Shown: piece by piece, positions 8,667-16,514 of the stretch
Numbering within the stretch: position 1 is the first letter of the stretch
How the letters are laid out: each line of letters begins with the position of its first letter
Source of the DNA: Hyphomonadaceae bacterium
GTDB lineage: Bacteria > Pseudomonadota > Alphaproteobacteria > Caulobacterales > Maricaulaceae
NCBI GenBank assembly: GCA_014324115.1
Contig: JACOMS010000007.1
Location: forward strand, 1-37,524
Length of the DNA: 37,524 nt
Reading direction: 5' to 3'
Translations under genes and position numbers: made by a program
Notes under the pieces: model-generated
What the model saw: the letters and a program-made list of their open reading frames with translations, nothing else
The model's database searches: none
Told to the model about the DNA's origin: nothing

Positions 8667-9581
8667 CTAGAGCCTGATTTTTTCCCGGGGATTAAAATTC
8701 TCGTCACGGCCCTTTTGTTGCACCCAGTCCACAAGGCCCTTGTCTTGCAAATTTTCGACCACAATCTGTGTCGTGACCAGCAAATCACCACCCCGGACGC
8801 CTTTTCCTCTTAATTTCAATATCCTGCCGCTATTTGTGCCCGCAGGTATACGCAGGGACACATCGCCCGTGGGCATGGGAATGACGACCCTGCCGCCCTG
8901 AACGGCCTCACGCAGAGTTACAGGCAAGGTCAGGCGCAGTGTGTGTCCTTCACGCGTGAAGTATTTATGCGGCTGGACTGTAATATCAACCTTGGCATCA
9001 CCCGGCTGGCCACCGTTGCGGCCTGCCTCACCCTCGCCGCGCAGACGCAGTGTTGTGCCGTCCTCAACACCTTCGGGAATTTTAATATCCAGTATCCGGC
9101 CATTGCCCATCCGGACACGTTTCCTGCCGCCGGTCAGAGATTCGGCAAAGGAAATGGCCAGTGCATAGCGGACATCCGCTCCCTTCTGCGGGCGGATAAA
9201 CCGGCTCCGGCGCGGATCGGTACGCGCTCCCATATCCATTCCAAACAGCGACGCAAGCAGGCCAGCCATCTCATCCGCGCTACCGCCTTCAAACTGAAAC
9301 CCGCCATGTCGAAAGTCGTCCGGATCGAATCCACCCGCGGCAAACGGGGATTGCTGTTGCCCGCTCGCATCAACCTGGCCTGAATCATAGGCTTTTTTAA
9401 GCTCCGGGTTGGACAGAAGGTTGTAGGCGGCAGCCACTTCCTTGAACCGGGCCTCAGCCCGGGCATCCCCCGGATTGGCATCCGGATGCAGTTTCTTGGC
9501 AAGCCGACGGTAAGCCTTCTTGATCTCCGCCTCACCCGCCGATTGGTTCACCCCAAGCAATTCATACGGGTCTTTGGCCAC
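8667..9581 (-). CDS. DnaJ-type co-chaperone without zinc finger (CbpA/DnaJ class B)
   Basis: The 304-residue protein has an N-terminal J domain (residues about 4-68) with the HPD motif inside KKLHPDANPGD, which stimulates DnaK ATPase. A Gly/Phe-rich linker follows (about 78-110), then two beta-sandwich client-binding domains (about 135-285: RGEGEAGRNGGQPGDAKVDI and VVIPMPTGDVSLRIP). The cysteine-rich zinc finger of true DnaJ is absent, making it a class B or CbpA-like protein. The start is GTG 9579-9581 with GGAGA about seven bases upstream. It lies tail to tail with the transposase remnant and is probably a single-gene unit. Confidence 0.9.
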   Translation of the reverse strand: MAKDPYELLGVNQSAGEAEIKKAYRRLAKKLHPDANPGDARAEARFKEVAAAYNLLSNPELKKAYDSGQVDASGQQQSPFAAGGFDPDDFRHGGFQFEGGSADEMAGLLASLFGMDMGARTDPRRSRFIRPQKGADVRYALAISFAESLTGGRKRVRMGNGRILDIKIPEGVEDGTTLRLRGEGEAGRNGGQPGDAKVDITVQPHKYFTREGHTLRLTLPVTLREAVQGGRVVIPMPTGDVSLRIPAGTNSGRILKLRGKGVRGGDLLVTTQIVVENLQDKGLVDWVQQKGRDENFNPREKIRL

Positions 9582-9796
9582 TTGAAAATCTCCTTCCTGC
9601 CGGAGGTAAGCAAGGGTGAAGGAGTTTCAACAGAGTTTATCGGGGATTACACACCTGACCCGACACGTATTGTGATTCGGAACAGCGTTCTTCTGCAAGC
9701 GGTCCACAATATCTCCCCTGATATAATGTGTCTTGCTGATCCTGCTGACCTCTGCCCCCCAAGGGACTCCGCCCCCGGGGATGAAGTGATTTTCGA

Positions 9797-10282
9797 TTAT
9801 CCGCCGTAACCCTCTGCGGACAGGATGACATATCCCCTGTTGGCCATACATCTGTCAATAATGGAGGTCGGACCGAATTTGACCACCTGCCGGGTGTAAT
9901 CAACGCCATCGGAGCCGACTGCCGCGCCGATACCCGCCCCCGCAAGGGCTCCGGCCGTAATGGCCTCGCCGTCATATTTGTCATAGGCCTTATCGACGAC
10001 GGCTCCTACGGCGGCCCCCGCCAAAGCCCCCAAGGCGGCCTTTTTCCATGCCGCATCCGTTTCCCTTTTCCGTTGCGCATCATATCTCGCCTTGACTTCA
10101 TAGCCGATCTGTCGGCATTCCTGCAGGTCCATGTTCAGTTTGACCTGGTCATAACCCATGCCTTTGGCATCTATCACGGGCTTGTAGGTCGTAATGTCTA
10201 TGCCTTGCCCGCTTTCAATGGTAGCGCATGAAGCGAGCGCAGCGGTCGTCATGCCCGCGATCAGCAATTTCGTTTTGTGCAT
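9797..10282 (-). CDS. Glycine-zipper outer-membrane lipoprotein-like protein
   Basis: The 161-residue protein begins MHKTKLLIAGMTTAALASCA, a lipoprotein signal with the lipobox LASC, so it is predicted to be lipidated at Cys19 and anchored in the envelope. Residues about 85-130 contain two glycine-zipper stretches (AALGALAGAAVGAVVDKAYD and ITAGALAGAGIGAAVGSD) like those in Rick_17kDa/YMGG-type proteins, which insert into or pack against membranes. Two later cysteines are also present. The ATG at 10282 is chosen over longer extensions because it opens the signal sequence and follows AAGGAAGG. Function is unknown; an envelope structural or stress role is usual for the family. Confidence 0.75.
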   Translation of the reverse strand: MHKTKLLIAGMTTAALASCATIESGQGIDITTYKPVIDAKGMGYDQVKLNMDLQECRQIGYEVKARYDAQRKRETDAAWKKAALGALAGAAVGAVVDKAYDKYDGEAITAGALAGAGIGAAVGSDGVDYTRQVVKFGPTSIIDRCMANRGYVILSAEGYGG

Positions 10283-10515
10283 AATGGAGCCTTCCTTAAT
10301 TGAGTTCTGAATCCTGAATGTCGGGGGCCCTAGCATGACAGGCCCGCCTTCGCAAGACGTTGCCACATTAAAATTTGGAAACTTCCGACACCCCTGGATT
10401 TTAGTGTGAAGTGTGATTGCTGTTTTGTTCGACATGGCACGGCCTGTTTGGCTTGGACGAGCGACCCACAGGCGGGTTAGCGATTGGGGCGGGCCCCTTG
10501 AGGCGATGAATAATA

Positions 10516-11151
10516 TCATTGATTTTGAGGCATTTCGCCCGGTTCCGGCCGGGGCATTGAAGCCTTGCCGTACAGCGCCAGAAACATATCCACACACTCG
10601 CCGAGTGTATCGTCCGGTTTACATTCAGGCTCGGCGCCAATCAGAAATTTCGGCCAGAAGAAATGTGCCTTGGCGCCTGCCGTTATGTGGCCGGTGGCGT
10701 AGTCTATATCGACCTCTTTGATCAGCTTGGCGTCAATGGCCCCCGCTAAAATGCCCTTGAGTGGGTTATTGCTCATTTCCGCCTTGGCAAAGATGCGACG
10801 GGCCAGGTCCGGGTCGCGCAAATACTCAGACATCATCATGCGATTCAGGCCCAGATATTCCTCTTCGGTTATAGCCTCAACATACGCCTTCAATGCGTTG
10901 ATGAGCTGCTCGCGCAGCGGCTTGTCAGGGTCAAACGGGAGCGAAGGAATCGCGCCCGTTTCTTCAATCACGCTCTTGATGATAGCGTCGAAAAGTGCCT
11001 CTTTCGTCTCAAAGTGATGATAGAGCGTCCGGCTCGAAACATTGGCCGCTTTGGCAATTCTTGTCGTGCGCGCGCCCTCGAAACCGTGAAACCGGAACTC
11101 TTCCACCGCTGCGTCGATGATATTTTTCCGTTTAATTTCAGTACGTTTCAT
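10516..11151 (-). CDS. TetR-family transcriptional regulator
   Basis: The 211-residue protein has an N-terminal TetR helix-turn-helix (residues about 8-55: IIDAAVEEFRFHGFEGARTT, then IAKAANVSSRTLYHHFETKEALFDAI). The C-terminal region (about 90-185) resembles the AefR-like TetR C-terminal domain, which binds ligand and dimerises. It is divergent from the hydrolase/aldo-keto reductase pair, and the 113-bp gap between them contains ATGTAAA/TTTACAT palindromes. That is the usual layout of a local repressor of both its own gene and the divergent operon. The inducer is unknown, but an electrophile, quinone or aldehyde would fit the neighbours. Confidence 0.9.
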   Translation of the reverse strand: MKRTEIKRKNIIDAAVEEFRFHGFEGARTTRIAKAANVSSRTLYHHFETKEALFDAIIKSVIEETGAIPSLPFDPDKPLREQLINALKAYVEAITEEEYLGLNRMMMSEYLRDPDLARRIFAKAEMSNNPLKGILAGAIDAKLIKEVDIDYATGHITAGAKAHFFWPKFLIGAEPECKPDDTLGECVDMFLALYGKASMPRPEPGEMPQNQ

Positions 11152-11163
11152 GTTTTTCCAAAA

Positions 11164-11209
11164 ATGTAAAAAACTCTATTTACATTTACACCCTTCGTAC
11201 ATATGTAAA
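11164..11209. promoter_or_regulatory. Candidate TetR operators in divergent promoter region
   Basis: ATGTAAA at 11164-11170 and TTTACAT at 11179-11185 form a 22-bp palindrome. TTTACA at 11185-11190 pairs in the same way with TGTAAA at 11204-11209. The repeated TTTACA/TGTAAA half-sites lie between the divergent tetR and hydrolase genes, where a TetR dimer would be expected to bind. This is inference from symmetry and location. Confidence 0.5.
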
Positions 11210-11264
11210 CAACACTGTTTACCGAGGCAAGGCTCGCCCGGCTTCTCCCACAGAGGAAAAATCA

Positions 11265-12224
11265 ATGATACAGAACACATTCAGGCCCGGTGCCAACAAA
11301 GTCAGCTTCCGGAGCAAAGGCATCAAACTGGCTGGTGACCTTTATCTTCCGTCCGGTTTCGACCCATCCGGAACCTGTGAAGGAGTTGTCATGACCCCTC
11401 CATTTCCGCAAGTGAAAGATCAGGTGCTTGCGAACTACGGCCCGAAGATGGCGGAACGCGGCTATGCCGTTCTTGGTTTCGACTACACCTCCAAAGGCGA
11501 ATCCGATACCTACCGGAAGGGCTTTCGCGATGACGAGGACATGACCCGCAAATGGGAAGACCTGCGCAACGCGATTTCTTATCTGGGCAGTCTGCCTTTT
11601 GTCGGCGCGATCAACGGCCTCGGCTTCTGCGGTGGGGGCAATATCATGTCATCCACCATTATCACCGACCTGCGCGTGAAAGCCTTCGCCTCTGTCAGCG
11701 CCATGATGGCATCGGATATGATGTTCGCGGATAGGGACATGTTCATTCAGCGGGTTAAAGCGGCCAATGCCGCGCGTCAGCACATGTTTGAAACTGGCAA
11801 GCCTGTTGCCCATGATTATTTCGGCTACACCGACCCCGACTATCTGTCGAAAAACCCGAACGGGACTCCTGCCCAATTAGAGGGGTTTGATTATTACGGC
11901 ACCAGGCGCGGCGGCACTGAAACGTATCCGAACTTCACCAATGTGCTGCTCTCCACAGTTGACGAAACCGCATTGGTAAACCTTGGTGAGCAGTACGCGG
12001 ACAAAATGATCCAGCCCTATTGCGGCATCGTTGGGTCGGAGGCTGAAACCGCCGTTTGCACCAGGGCATACTTTGATCGTGTCACCTCTGAAAAAGAATA
12101 TCACGAGATTGAAGGCGCAAGCCATGTGGGACTGTATGATGTCGAGGAACATATTGCACAGGTTGTCGGGATCGTCGATACGTTCTTCCAGAAACACGGC
12201 AACACACACCAGGAAGCCGCCTGA
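11265..12224 (+). CDS. Alpha/beta hydrolase (dienelactone-hydrolase/YcjY-like)
   Basis: The 319-residue protein has an alpha/beta-hydrolase layout: MTPPFPQVKDQVLANYGPKM for the oxyanion region, YAVLGFDYTSKGESD, and the nucleophile elbow GLGFCGGGN near residue 124, with cysteine where serine is usual. A C-terminal histidine lies in IEGASHVGLYD near residue 287. A cysteine nucleophile in this position is characteristic of dienelactone-hydrolase-type and YcjY-like enzymes. The substrate is not predictable. A Shine-Dalgarno-like AGAGG precedes the ATG by about 8 bases. It is 24 bases upstream of an aldo/keto reductase and divergent from tetR, so the three probably form one inducible detoxification unit. 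Confidence 0.85.
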   Translation: MIQNTFRPGANKVSFRSKGIKLAGDLYLPSGFDPSGTCEGVVMTPPFPQVKDQVLANYGPKMAERGYAVLGFDYTSKGESDTYRKGFRDDEDMTRKWEDLRNAISYLGSLPFVGAINGLGFCGGGNIMSSTIITDLRVKAFASVSAMMASDMMFADRDMFIQRVKAANAARQHMFETGKPVAHDYFGYTDPDYLSKNPNGTPAQLEGFDYYGTRRGGTETYPNFTNVLLSTVDETALVNLGEQYADKMIQPYCGIVGSEAETAVCTRAYFDRVTSEKEYHEIEGASHVGLYDVEEHIAQVVGIVDTFFQKHGNTHQEAA

Positions 12225-12248
12225 CACCCAGGCGAAAGGAGAAAACAC

Positions 12249-13229
12249 ATGCAAACCCGACAACTCGGGACACACGGCCTTGAAGTGTCCGCAATCGGCT
12301 ACGGAGCCATGGGTGTCAGCGCTTACTATGGCGCCACCGATGAAGCCGCCGCGCTCGCCGCGATCCACCGCGCGATAGAGCTTGGGGTGACGTTTTTTGA
12401 CACCGCCGAACTCTATGGATGGGGCGAAAATGAGCGGTTCCTTGGCCGCGCCCTGAGCGGGTTTCACGATCAGGTTGTCATCGCAACAAAGTTCGGTTTT
12501 GCACCCGATCCGGACAGCGCATTCAACATTGCACTGAACAGTCACCCCGACAATATACGCAAGGTTACCGACAACAGTCTTCGCTATCTCGGAGTTGATC
12601 ATATCGACCTGCTGTATCAGCACCGTCCGGACCCGAATGTTCCGCCCGAAGATGTCGCGGGCACTGTGTCCGGGCTTGTTCAGGAAGGCAAAGTCCTGCA
12701 CTTCGGGATGAGCGAGGTCGGTGCTGAAACACTTCAGCGGGCCCATGCCGTACAGCCGGTATCCGCCCTGCAGACAGAGTACTCTGTTTTTGAGCGCGGC
12801 GTTGAAGTCCTGTTCCCGACATTGCGAACGCTCGGCATCGGGCTGGTTCCATACTCGCCTTTGGGACGCGGTTTCCTGACGGGCCGGGCCAGACCGGCAA
12901 GCGAATATGAAGAGACGGACTTTCGGCGGCTGGACCCGCGCTGGCAACCGGGCAATTTTGAGAAGAATGTTGATGCGGTTCAAAAACTCTCCGCATTGGC
13001 AGAGTCAAAACAGGCCACCGCTGCCCAGCTGGCTCTGGCGTGGCTGCTCGCGCAGGGGGACGACATTGTCCCCATACCCGGTACGCGCAGTCAGGATCGT
13101 CTCGCCGAGAATGTCGGCGCGGCCGATGTTGAATTAAGCCCGGATGACTTGACCGCCATTGCAAAAATTTTTCCCGAAGGCGGTTTCGGAGCGCGATACG
13201 CAGATGCATTTATGCCTGAGTGGCAATGA
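12249..13229 (+). CDS. Aldo/keto reductase
   Basis: The 326-residue protein is a complete aldo/keto reductase. It carries LGTHGLEVSAIGYGAMG at the start, the catalytic aspartate and tyrosine in FFDTAELYGWGENE, the lysine in VVIATKFGF, and the histidine in DLLYQHRPDPNVP. The NADPH-binding segment PIPGTRSQDRLAENVGA lies near the C-terminus. It resembles the AKR13/YakC group that reduces small aldehydes. GGAG precedes the ATG. It is the second gene of the hydrolase operon and is followed by a strong hairpin at 13259-13279. Confidence 0.92.
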   Translation: MQTRQLGTHGLEVSAIGYGAMGVSAYYGATDEAAALAAIHRAIELGVTFFDTAELYGWGENERFLGRALSGFHDQVVIATKFGFAPDPDSAFNIALNSHPDNIRKVTDNSLRYLGVDHIDLLYQHRPDPNVPPEDVAGTVSGLVQEGKVLHFGMSEVGAETLQRAHAVQPVSALQTEYSVFERGVEVLFPTLRTLGIGLVPYSPLGRGFLTGRARPASEYEETDFRRLDPRWQPGNFEKNVDAVQKLSALAESKQATAAQLALAWLLAQGDDIVPIPGTRSQDRLAENVGAADVELSPDDLTAIAKIFPEGGFGARYADAFMPEWQ

Positions 13230-13258
13230 TGATCGCATGCAATTTTGGCCTCATCCGG

Positions 13259-13290
13259 GGGCAGGCAGTTAGCCTGCCCTCTCTCCCTTT
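13259..13290 (+). terminator. Hairpin terminator after aldo/keto reductase
   Basis: GGGCAGGC at 13259-13266 and GCCTGCCC at 13272-13279 form an 8-bp perfect GC-rich stem with a 5-base loop (AGTTA), followed by a pyrimidine tract ending in TTT at about 13290. The position 30 bases after the aldo/keto reductase stop fits intrinsic termination of that operon. A second, looser inverted repeat (TGTCCGGC 13306-13313, GCCGGACA 13338-13345) follows. Confidence 0.65.
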
Positions 13291-13360
13291 GCCTGATTCG
13301 CATCATGTCCGGCAGGTGACTTCCGTATTGGCAGGAGGCCGGACAAGGCAACAGGGGGCT

Positions 13361-13421
13361 GTCATTGTCGTCACTATTTGTCGGTAATTCCCGCACAGGC
13401 GAATCGAATGTCAGGGCGGCG
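13361..13421. repeat. Left copy of a ~60-bp direct repeat flanking the protease cassette
   Basis: This segment begins GTCATTGTCGTCACTATT and ends GGCGAATCGAATGTCAG plus a few bases. It recurs at 15033-15093 with about 80% identity by my count. The two copies bracket the protease cassette and tRNA-like gene. The core resembles dispersed intergenic repeats of the TCATTCCCGC...GCGGGAATC type, so it may be a mobile intergenic repeat rather than an attachment site. Confidence 0.7.
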
Positions 13422-13474
13422 TAACCTTACCGAGACATTAAAACACGATATGGCTGGTTTGAAATTTTTTAACA

Positions 13475-13487
13475 ACTGTGTCACAGT
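13475..13487. promoter_or_regulatory. Palindromic operator-like site upstream of protease cassette
   Basis: ACTGTGTCACAGT is a perfect 13-bp palindrome 52 bases before the first cassette gene. It fills most of the 17-base spacer between a TTAACA (13469-13474) and a TTAATT (13492-13497), which could be -35 and -10 elements, although the latter is a weak match. A repressor bound there would block the promoter. No regulator gene is in the cassette. Confidence 0.4.
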
Positions 13488-13538
13488 GTTCTTAATTCAG
13501 TACACTTGAAGATAACATTCGAAAGTGAGGAAGCCGCC

Positions 13539-13691
13539 ATGTCCAAGTATCCACATGGTCAGGAGCACCCTGCGGATGCAATCGGCAGTGTGGTAACGGT
13601 TGCGCGGATCGCAACTGGCGAGTGCGAGGAAACATCGAAAGAGCGGAGTGAGATTGCCAAACTCGCTGCTGAAAAAATATGGAAGCGATAA
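13539..13691 (+). CDS. Small hypothetical protein preceding the SDH-type protease
   Basis: The 50-residue protein (starting MSKYPHGQEHPADAIGSVV) has no recognised domain. The ATG at 13539 is preferred to an upstream in-frame start at 13506 because GTGAGGAAG lies just before it. The sequence has an acidic and lysine-rich helical C-terminus (KERSEIAKLAAEKIWKR) and no signal or membrane segment. Its last 13 bases overlap the start of the protease gene, which lacks its own Shine-Dalgarno sequence, so the two are probably translationally coupled. A partner, adaptor or inhibitor of the protease is possible but unproven. Confidence 0.6.
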   Translation: MSKYPHGQEHPADAIGSVVTVARIATGECEETSKERSEIAKLAAEKIWKR

Positions 13692-14572
13692 ACGTCGACC
13701 AGCTTTCCGATGGCGTATTGCGGCAGCTGAATGAAGAAGTGGCCGAGAGGATGGGCGGCGATTGTGTGTTTATTTGTTGCGGTATGCGTCCGCCGCTGGA
13801 TGACGAATTTCGTGTGGTGATTGAGGAAATCCGGGACCAAAACAGGAAAGGCCACCTTATTGTCGTTTTGGAAACCAAGGGTGGCTTCATGGAAACCGTT
13901 GAACGTCTTGTTGCCGTTATGCGAGCCCGTTACAATCGCGTTTCCTTTGTAATTCCCAATTTCGCCTATTCTGCCGGAACCGTGTTGGCCCTTTCAGGGG
14001 ACGAAATATACATGGATTACTATTCGGTGCTTGGGCCGATTGATCCCCAGTACAGGGACAGTGATGGCGCTTATCTTCCGGGCCATGGTTATTTAGCCAA
14101 ATTTCAGGAAATCAGCCGAGCGATTAACACGAGCGAAAGTGTTGAAAGTTGTAGGGCCAAACTCGCTTATCTGGTCGAGAAATTTGATCCGGGCCTGCTT
14201 TTTCGCATTGAGCAGGGAATTGAGCACGGCGTCTCTCTCATAACTGAATGGTTACCGAAATACAAATTCAAGGATTGGCAAAAGACGAAAACCAAGGGGA
14301 AAAATGTCACCGATAAAATGAAAAAGGATCGCGCAAAAGAGATCGCGGCAATACTGGGCGACGCTTCGAAGTGGCATTCACATGGTCGGGGTATCTCAAT
14401 GAAAGACTTGGCGGGGCCTGATATCAAGCTTCTGATCACTGATTTCGGGGCCGATGGTGATTTAAGTGTGAAAATTAAAAATTATCATGGTTTGGCAGTT
14501 GACTATTTCTCCAACAGGCTTGGTGTGGCAGGCTACATCCATTCTCAATCAGGAATGAGGAAAGTGCTATGA
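13679..14572 (+). CDS. SDH_sah-type ClpP-fold serine protease
   Basis: The 297-residue protein matches the serine dehydrogenase proteinase (SDH_sah) branch of the ClpP/crotonase superfamily. Evidence is the strand-turn LIVVLETKGGFMETVERLV near residue 61, the nucleophile region NFAYSAGTVLALSGDEI near residue 97 (Ser in YSAGT), and YSVLGPIDPQY near residue 118, a family signature. There is no signal peptide or membrane helix, so it is likely cytoplasmic. The C-terminal third is charged (KTKTKGKNVTDKMKKDRAKE) and may bind substrate. Related ClpP-fold proteins often lie in accessory islands, but the substrate is unknown. It is the middle gene of a three-gene overlapping cassette. Confidence 0.82.
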   Translation: MEAINVDQLSDGVLRQLNEEVAERMGGDCVFICCGMRPPLDDEFRVVIEEIRDQNRKGHLIVVLETKGGFMETVERLVAVMRARYNRVSFVIPNFAYSAGTVLALSGDEIYMDYYSVLGPIDPQYRDSDGAYLPGHGYLAKFQEISRAINTSESVESCRAKLAYLVEKFDPGLLFRIEQGIEHGVSLITEWLPKYKFKDWQKTKTKGKNVTDKMKKDRAKEIAAILGDASKWHSHGRGISMKDLAGPDIKLLITDFGADGDLSVKIKNYHGLAVDYFSNRLGVAGYIHSQSGMRKVL

Positions 14573-14760
14573 ATACTGTTCCGAAAAAGGAACCGAAAGA
14601 AAACCGTTTCAGGAAAGTCCTTGATGATGCGGGTCGTTCTTTGAGAGGCACCGGAGACTATCGCTTTCTTGGAGATATCCCCAAGGTGAGTCACAGGAGC
14701 AAGCCCTGTGTCCCGTTTCCCTATGGCTTCCGGCCGCAAGATAAAACCGGTTGGGAGTGA
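14569..14760 (+). CDS. Small hypothetical protein overlapping the protease stop
   Basis: The 63-residue reading frame (starting MNTVPKKEPKENRFRKVLDD) begins with an ATG that overlaps the protease TGA as ATGA, so it is probably translated by coupling. The N-terminal half is basic and helical; the C-terminal half is proline- and aromatic-containing (SKPCVPFPYGFRPQDKTGWE). No domain, signal peptide or membrane segment is seen. The overlap geometry is the main reason to accept it as real. Confidence 0.5.
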   Translation: MNTVPKKEPKENRFRKVLDDAGRSLRGTGDYRFLGDIPKVSHRSKPCVPFPYGFRPQDKTGWE

Positions 14761-14956
14761 TATTTGTCATGGAGGACGCTTTCGCTGGCGATGTGGACCG
14801 CATAGTAACCAGCGAGTCAGGCTCCACGGCTCATATGTTGAATTCCGGAGCCTGCCCGCGCGCATGAAGATGCGCCGGTTTACGCACCGGACAAGCGGCT
14901 TTGGCAGGAAAGCCGAAAAACCGCATTCACATGCCGGTCCTGTAAGCGGCACCTTG

Positions 14957-15030
14957 GTACCCGCAGCCCAGCCGGATGGAGCGCCGCCCTCCGAAGGCGG
15001 AGACCGGAGGTTCAAATCCTCCCGGGTGCG
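14957..15030 (+). tRNA. tRNA-Arg(CCG)-like gene, possibly degenerate
   Basis: A full cloverleaf folds. Acceptor GTACCCG (14957-14963) pairs with CGGGTGC (15023-15029) with one G-T wobble. The D arm is 14966-14982. The anticodon stem CCGCC/GGCGG (14984-14988, 14996-15000) encloses the loop CTCCGAA with anticodon CCG (arginine, codon CGG). The T stem GGAGG/CCTCC encloses TTCAAAT. Oddities are C instead of the near-universal U at position 8 and a C-A mismatch in the D stem (C12, A23). The 3' end is CCG rather than an encoded CCA. It may be functional, or a decaying copy left at an insertion boundary. Confidence 0.68.
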
Positions 15031-15032
15031 CC

Positions 15033-15093
15033 GTCATTGTCGTCACTATTCCCCAGTAATTCCTGCATACGGCGAATCGAATGTCAGGACGGT
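15033..15093. repeat. Right copy of the ~60-bp direct repeat, abutting the tRNA-like gene
   Basis: This copy starts GTCATTGTCGTCACTATT two bases after the last tRNA base and continues through GGCGAATCGAATGTCAG. It differs from the 13361 copy mainly in the middle (CCCCA versus TGTCG). Together they bracket about 1.6 kb holding the protease cassette and tRNA. Confidence 0.7.
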
Positions 15094-15268
15094 GTGGTTT
15101 TGGCAGTTAAAAAAAAGTTTGACGTTAACACTTTCAAAATGTTACGGTGCGTCTGGGCGCATGCTCCAGCATGAATATCCAAATACGCATTTGTGCGGGA
15201 CATAGGAAGTAGCACATGAAGACTTTTTGGCGCGAGGCCCTTATATTTGGACGTAATGAGGGATGATG

Positions 15269-16507
15269 ATGGATAGGCGAGGTTTTTTGAAGTGTAGCAG
15301 TGCCGTAGCAATCGCGGCAGGCGGAGGCTTGTTCATTGCACCCAATCCCGCAAACGCGGCTACACTCGCAACGGTATCTGCTGCTTTCAGCCTAGCCTCT
15401 GGGATCAGCGGCTTTCTTTCGCGAGGATCAAACCCAACCGTCCCGCTACTGATATCTCTGTCGGAAGCAGTAAAGGCCCTCGGCATAGGAATTAATGCGA
15501 TTGATCGCAAGCTTGATGTGATGCTTTCCGAGCTCTTGGATATAAAGGAGCGTTTAAGAAATCTGCCATGTGAAACCCAGTTGCTCGGTCGCGGCATCGA
15601 CATTCGAGAACCATACACGGCTTTCTTGGAGCTGGAACCAGAGGAACAGGTGGAAAATCCTTCAAAAGCATATCTGCAGGCGATTCCGGAAATTAGAAAC
15701 AGAATGCGAACAATGCGTATCCGTTACTTGGAACTTGCGCAAGAAGGGTGCTCTCCAGCCTTCGAAGCGGTATTGCAGCTGGCCTTGGCACAGGACGCAG
15801 AATTGATCCTTGCTTCCGAGATGCAGCGCCCCGAGATGCATGCATTGGGTCTAGCAGAAGATATCAGAGGGACGCGTGATGCATTAGCAGCTTACGCATC
15901 GTTTTTTGAGGCCGCTATCGATCCGGGAACACCCGGCTCATTGACTGCCGTAAAAGCCGCACTAGCGCAAAAAGTGAATGAACGGTTGGGAGAGAATGTT
16001 CAGCTTGCACCCAGAGTCTTGACTTCCGTAGACGGCCGCCAAGGCCACTACTCGCCGGAGCGGAGCGAAAAAGTATGCAATATCTTTGAAGGGGGATCGG
16101 CCAAGGTAATGTGCGGTGATGACGGCAGCCCTACATGCCTTGGATATGTTCCTCCGGTTCGTGACAGGTCCCCAGGTGTCTGTCACGAACCGGGTTTTAG
16201 ACTCTACTTTGATACAACGCTGAATATCAAACGAATACCAATCCCACAGACTGTGACTGAGATCGACGACGCACTGGACTACCCATATCTTCACAAGGTT
16301 TCTGGTGACCTCAAATGTGGCCCGTCAGGAAGACCATCTGACTTGAGGGCGGAACGAGCACTGGAAAGACTTAATCTTGCCGCAAACGATGCAAATGCCA
16401 ATGTTGTTGATTACTACAAGGTTCATTACGCTCATGGCATTTGTGCCTTGGCTCAATCAATCAACGCACGTCACCAGCGTGTTCTCCGTGATCTTTTAGA
16501 TATATGA
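15269..16507 (+). CDS. Tat-exported hypothetical protein
   Basis: The 412-residue protein starts with a twin-arginine signal: MDRRGFLKCSSAVAIAAGGG then LFIAPNPANAA, with a likely cleavage after ANA. It should therefore be folded in the cytoplasm and exported to the periplasm. Three consecutive ATGs (15263, 15266, 15269) are available; the third is favoured by GAGGG spacing. The mature part is mostly helical, with a leucine-rich LDVMLSELLDIKERLRNLP segment near residue 75. A cysteine-containing region follows (about 265-320: EKVCNIFEGGSAKVMCGDDG, SPTCLGYVPP, GVCHEPGF), compatible with disulfides. I do not recognise the family. It is 7 bases upstream of the next gene and forms a unit with it. 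Confidence 0.72.
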   Translation: MDRRGFLKCSSAVAIAAGGGLFIAPNPANAATLATVSAAFSLASGISGFLSRGSNPTVPLLISLSEAVKALGIGINAIDRKLDVMLSELLDIKERLRNLPCETQLLGRGIDIREPYTAFLELEPEEQVENPSKAYLQAIPEIRNRMRTMRIRYLELAQEGCSPAFEAVLQLALAQDAELILASEMQRPEMHALGLAEDIRGTRDALAAYASFFEAAIDPGTPGSLTAVKAALAQKVNERLGENVQLAPRVLTSVDGRQGHYSPERSEKVCNIFEGGSAKVMCGDDGSPTCLGYVPPVRDRSPGVCHEPGFRLYFDTTLNIKRIPIPQTVTEIDDALDYPYLHKVSGDLKCGPSGRPSDLRAERALERLNLAANDANANVVDYYKVHYAHGICALAQSINARHQRVLRDLLDI

Positions 16508-16514
16508 GATCATT

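Noticed and set aside
14767-15015. 82-codon - strand frame
   Set aside because: Overlaps the tRNA-Arg-like gene and has no supporting motif.
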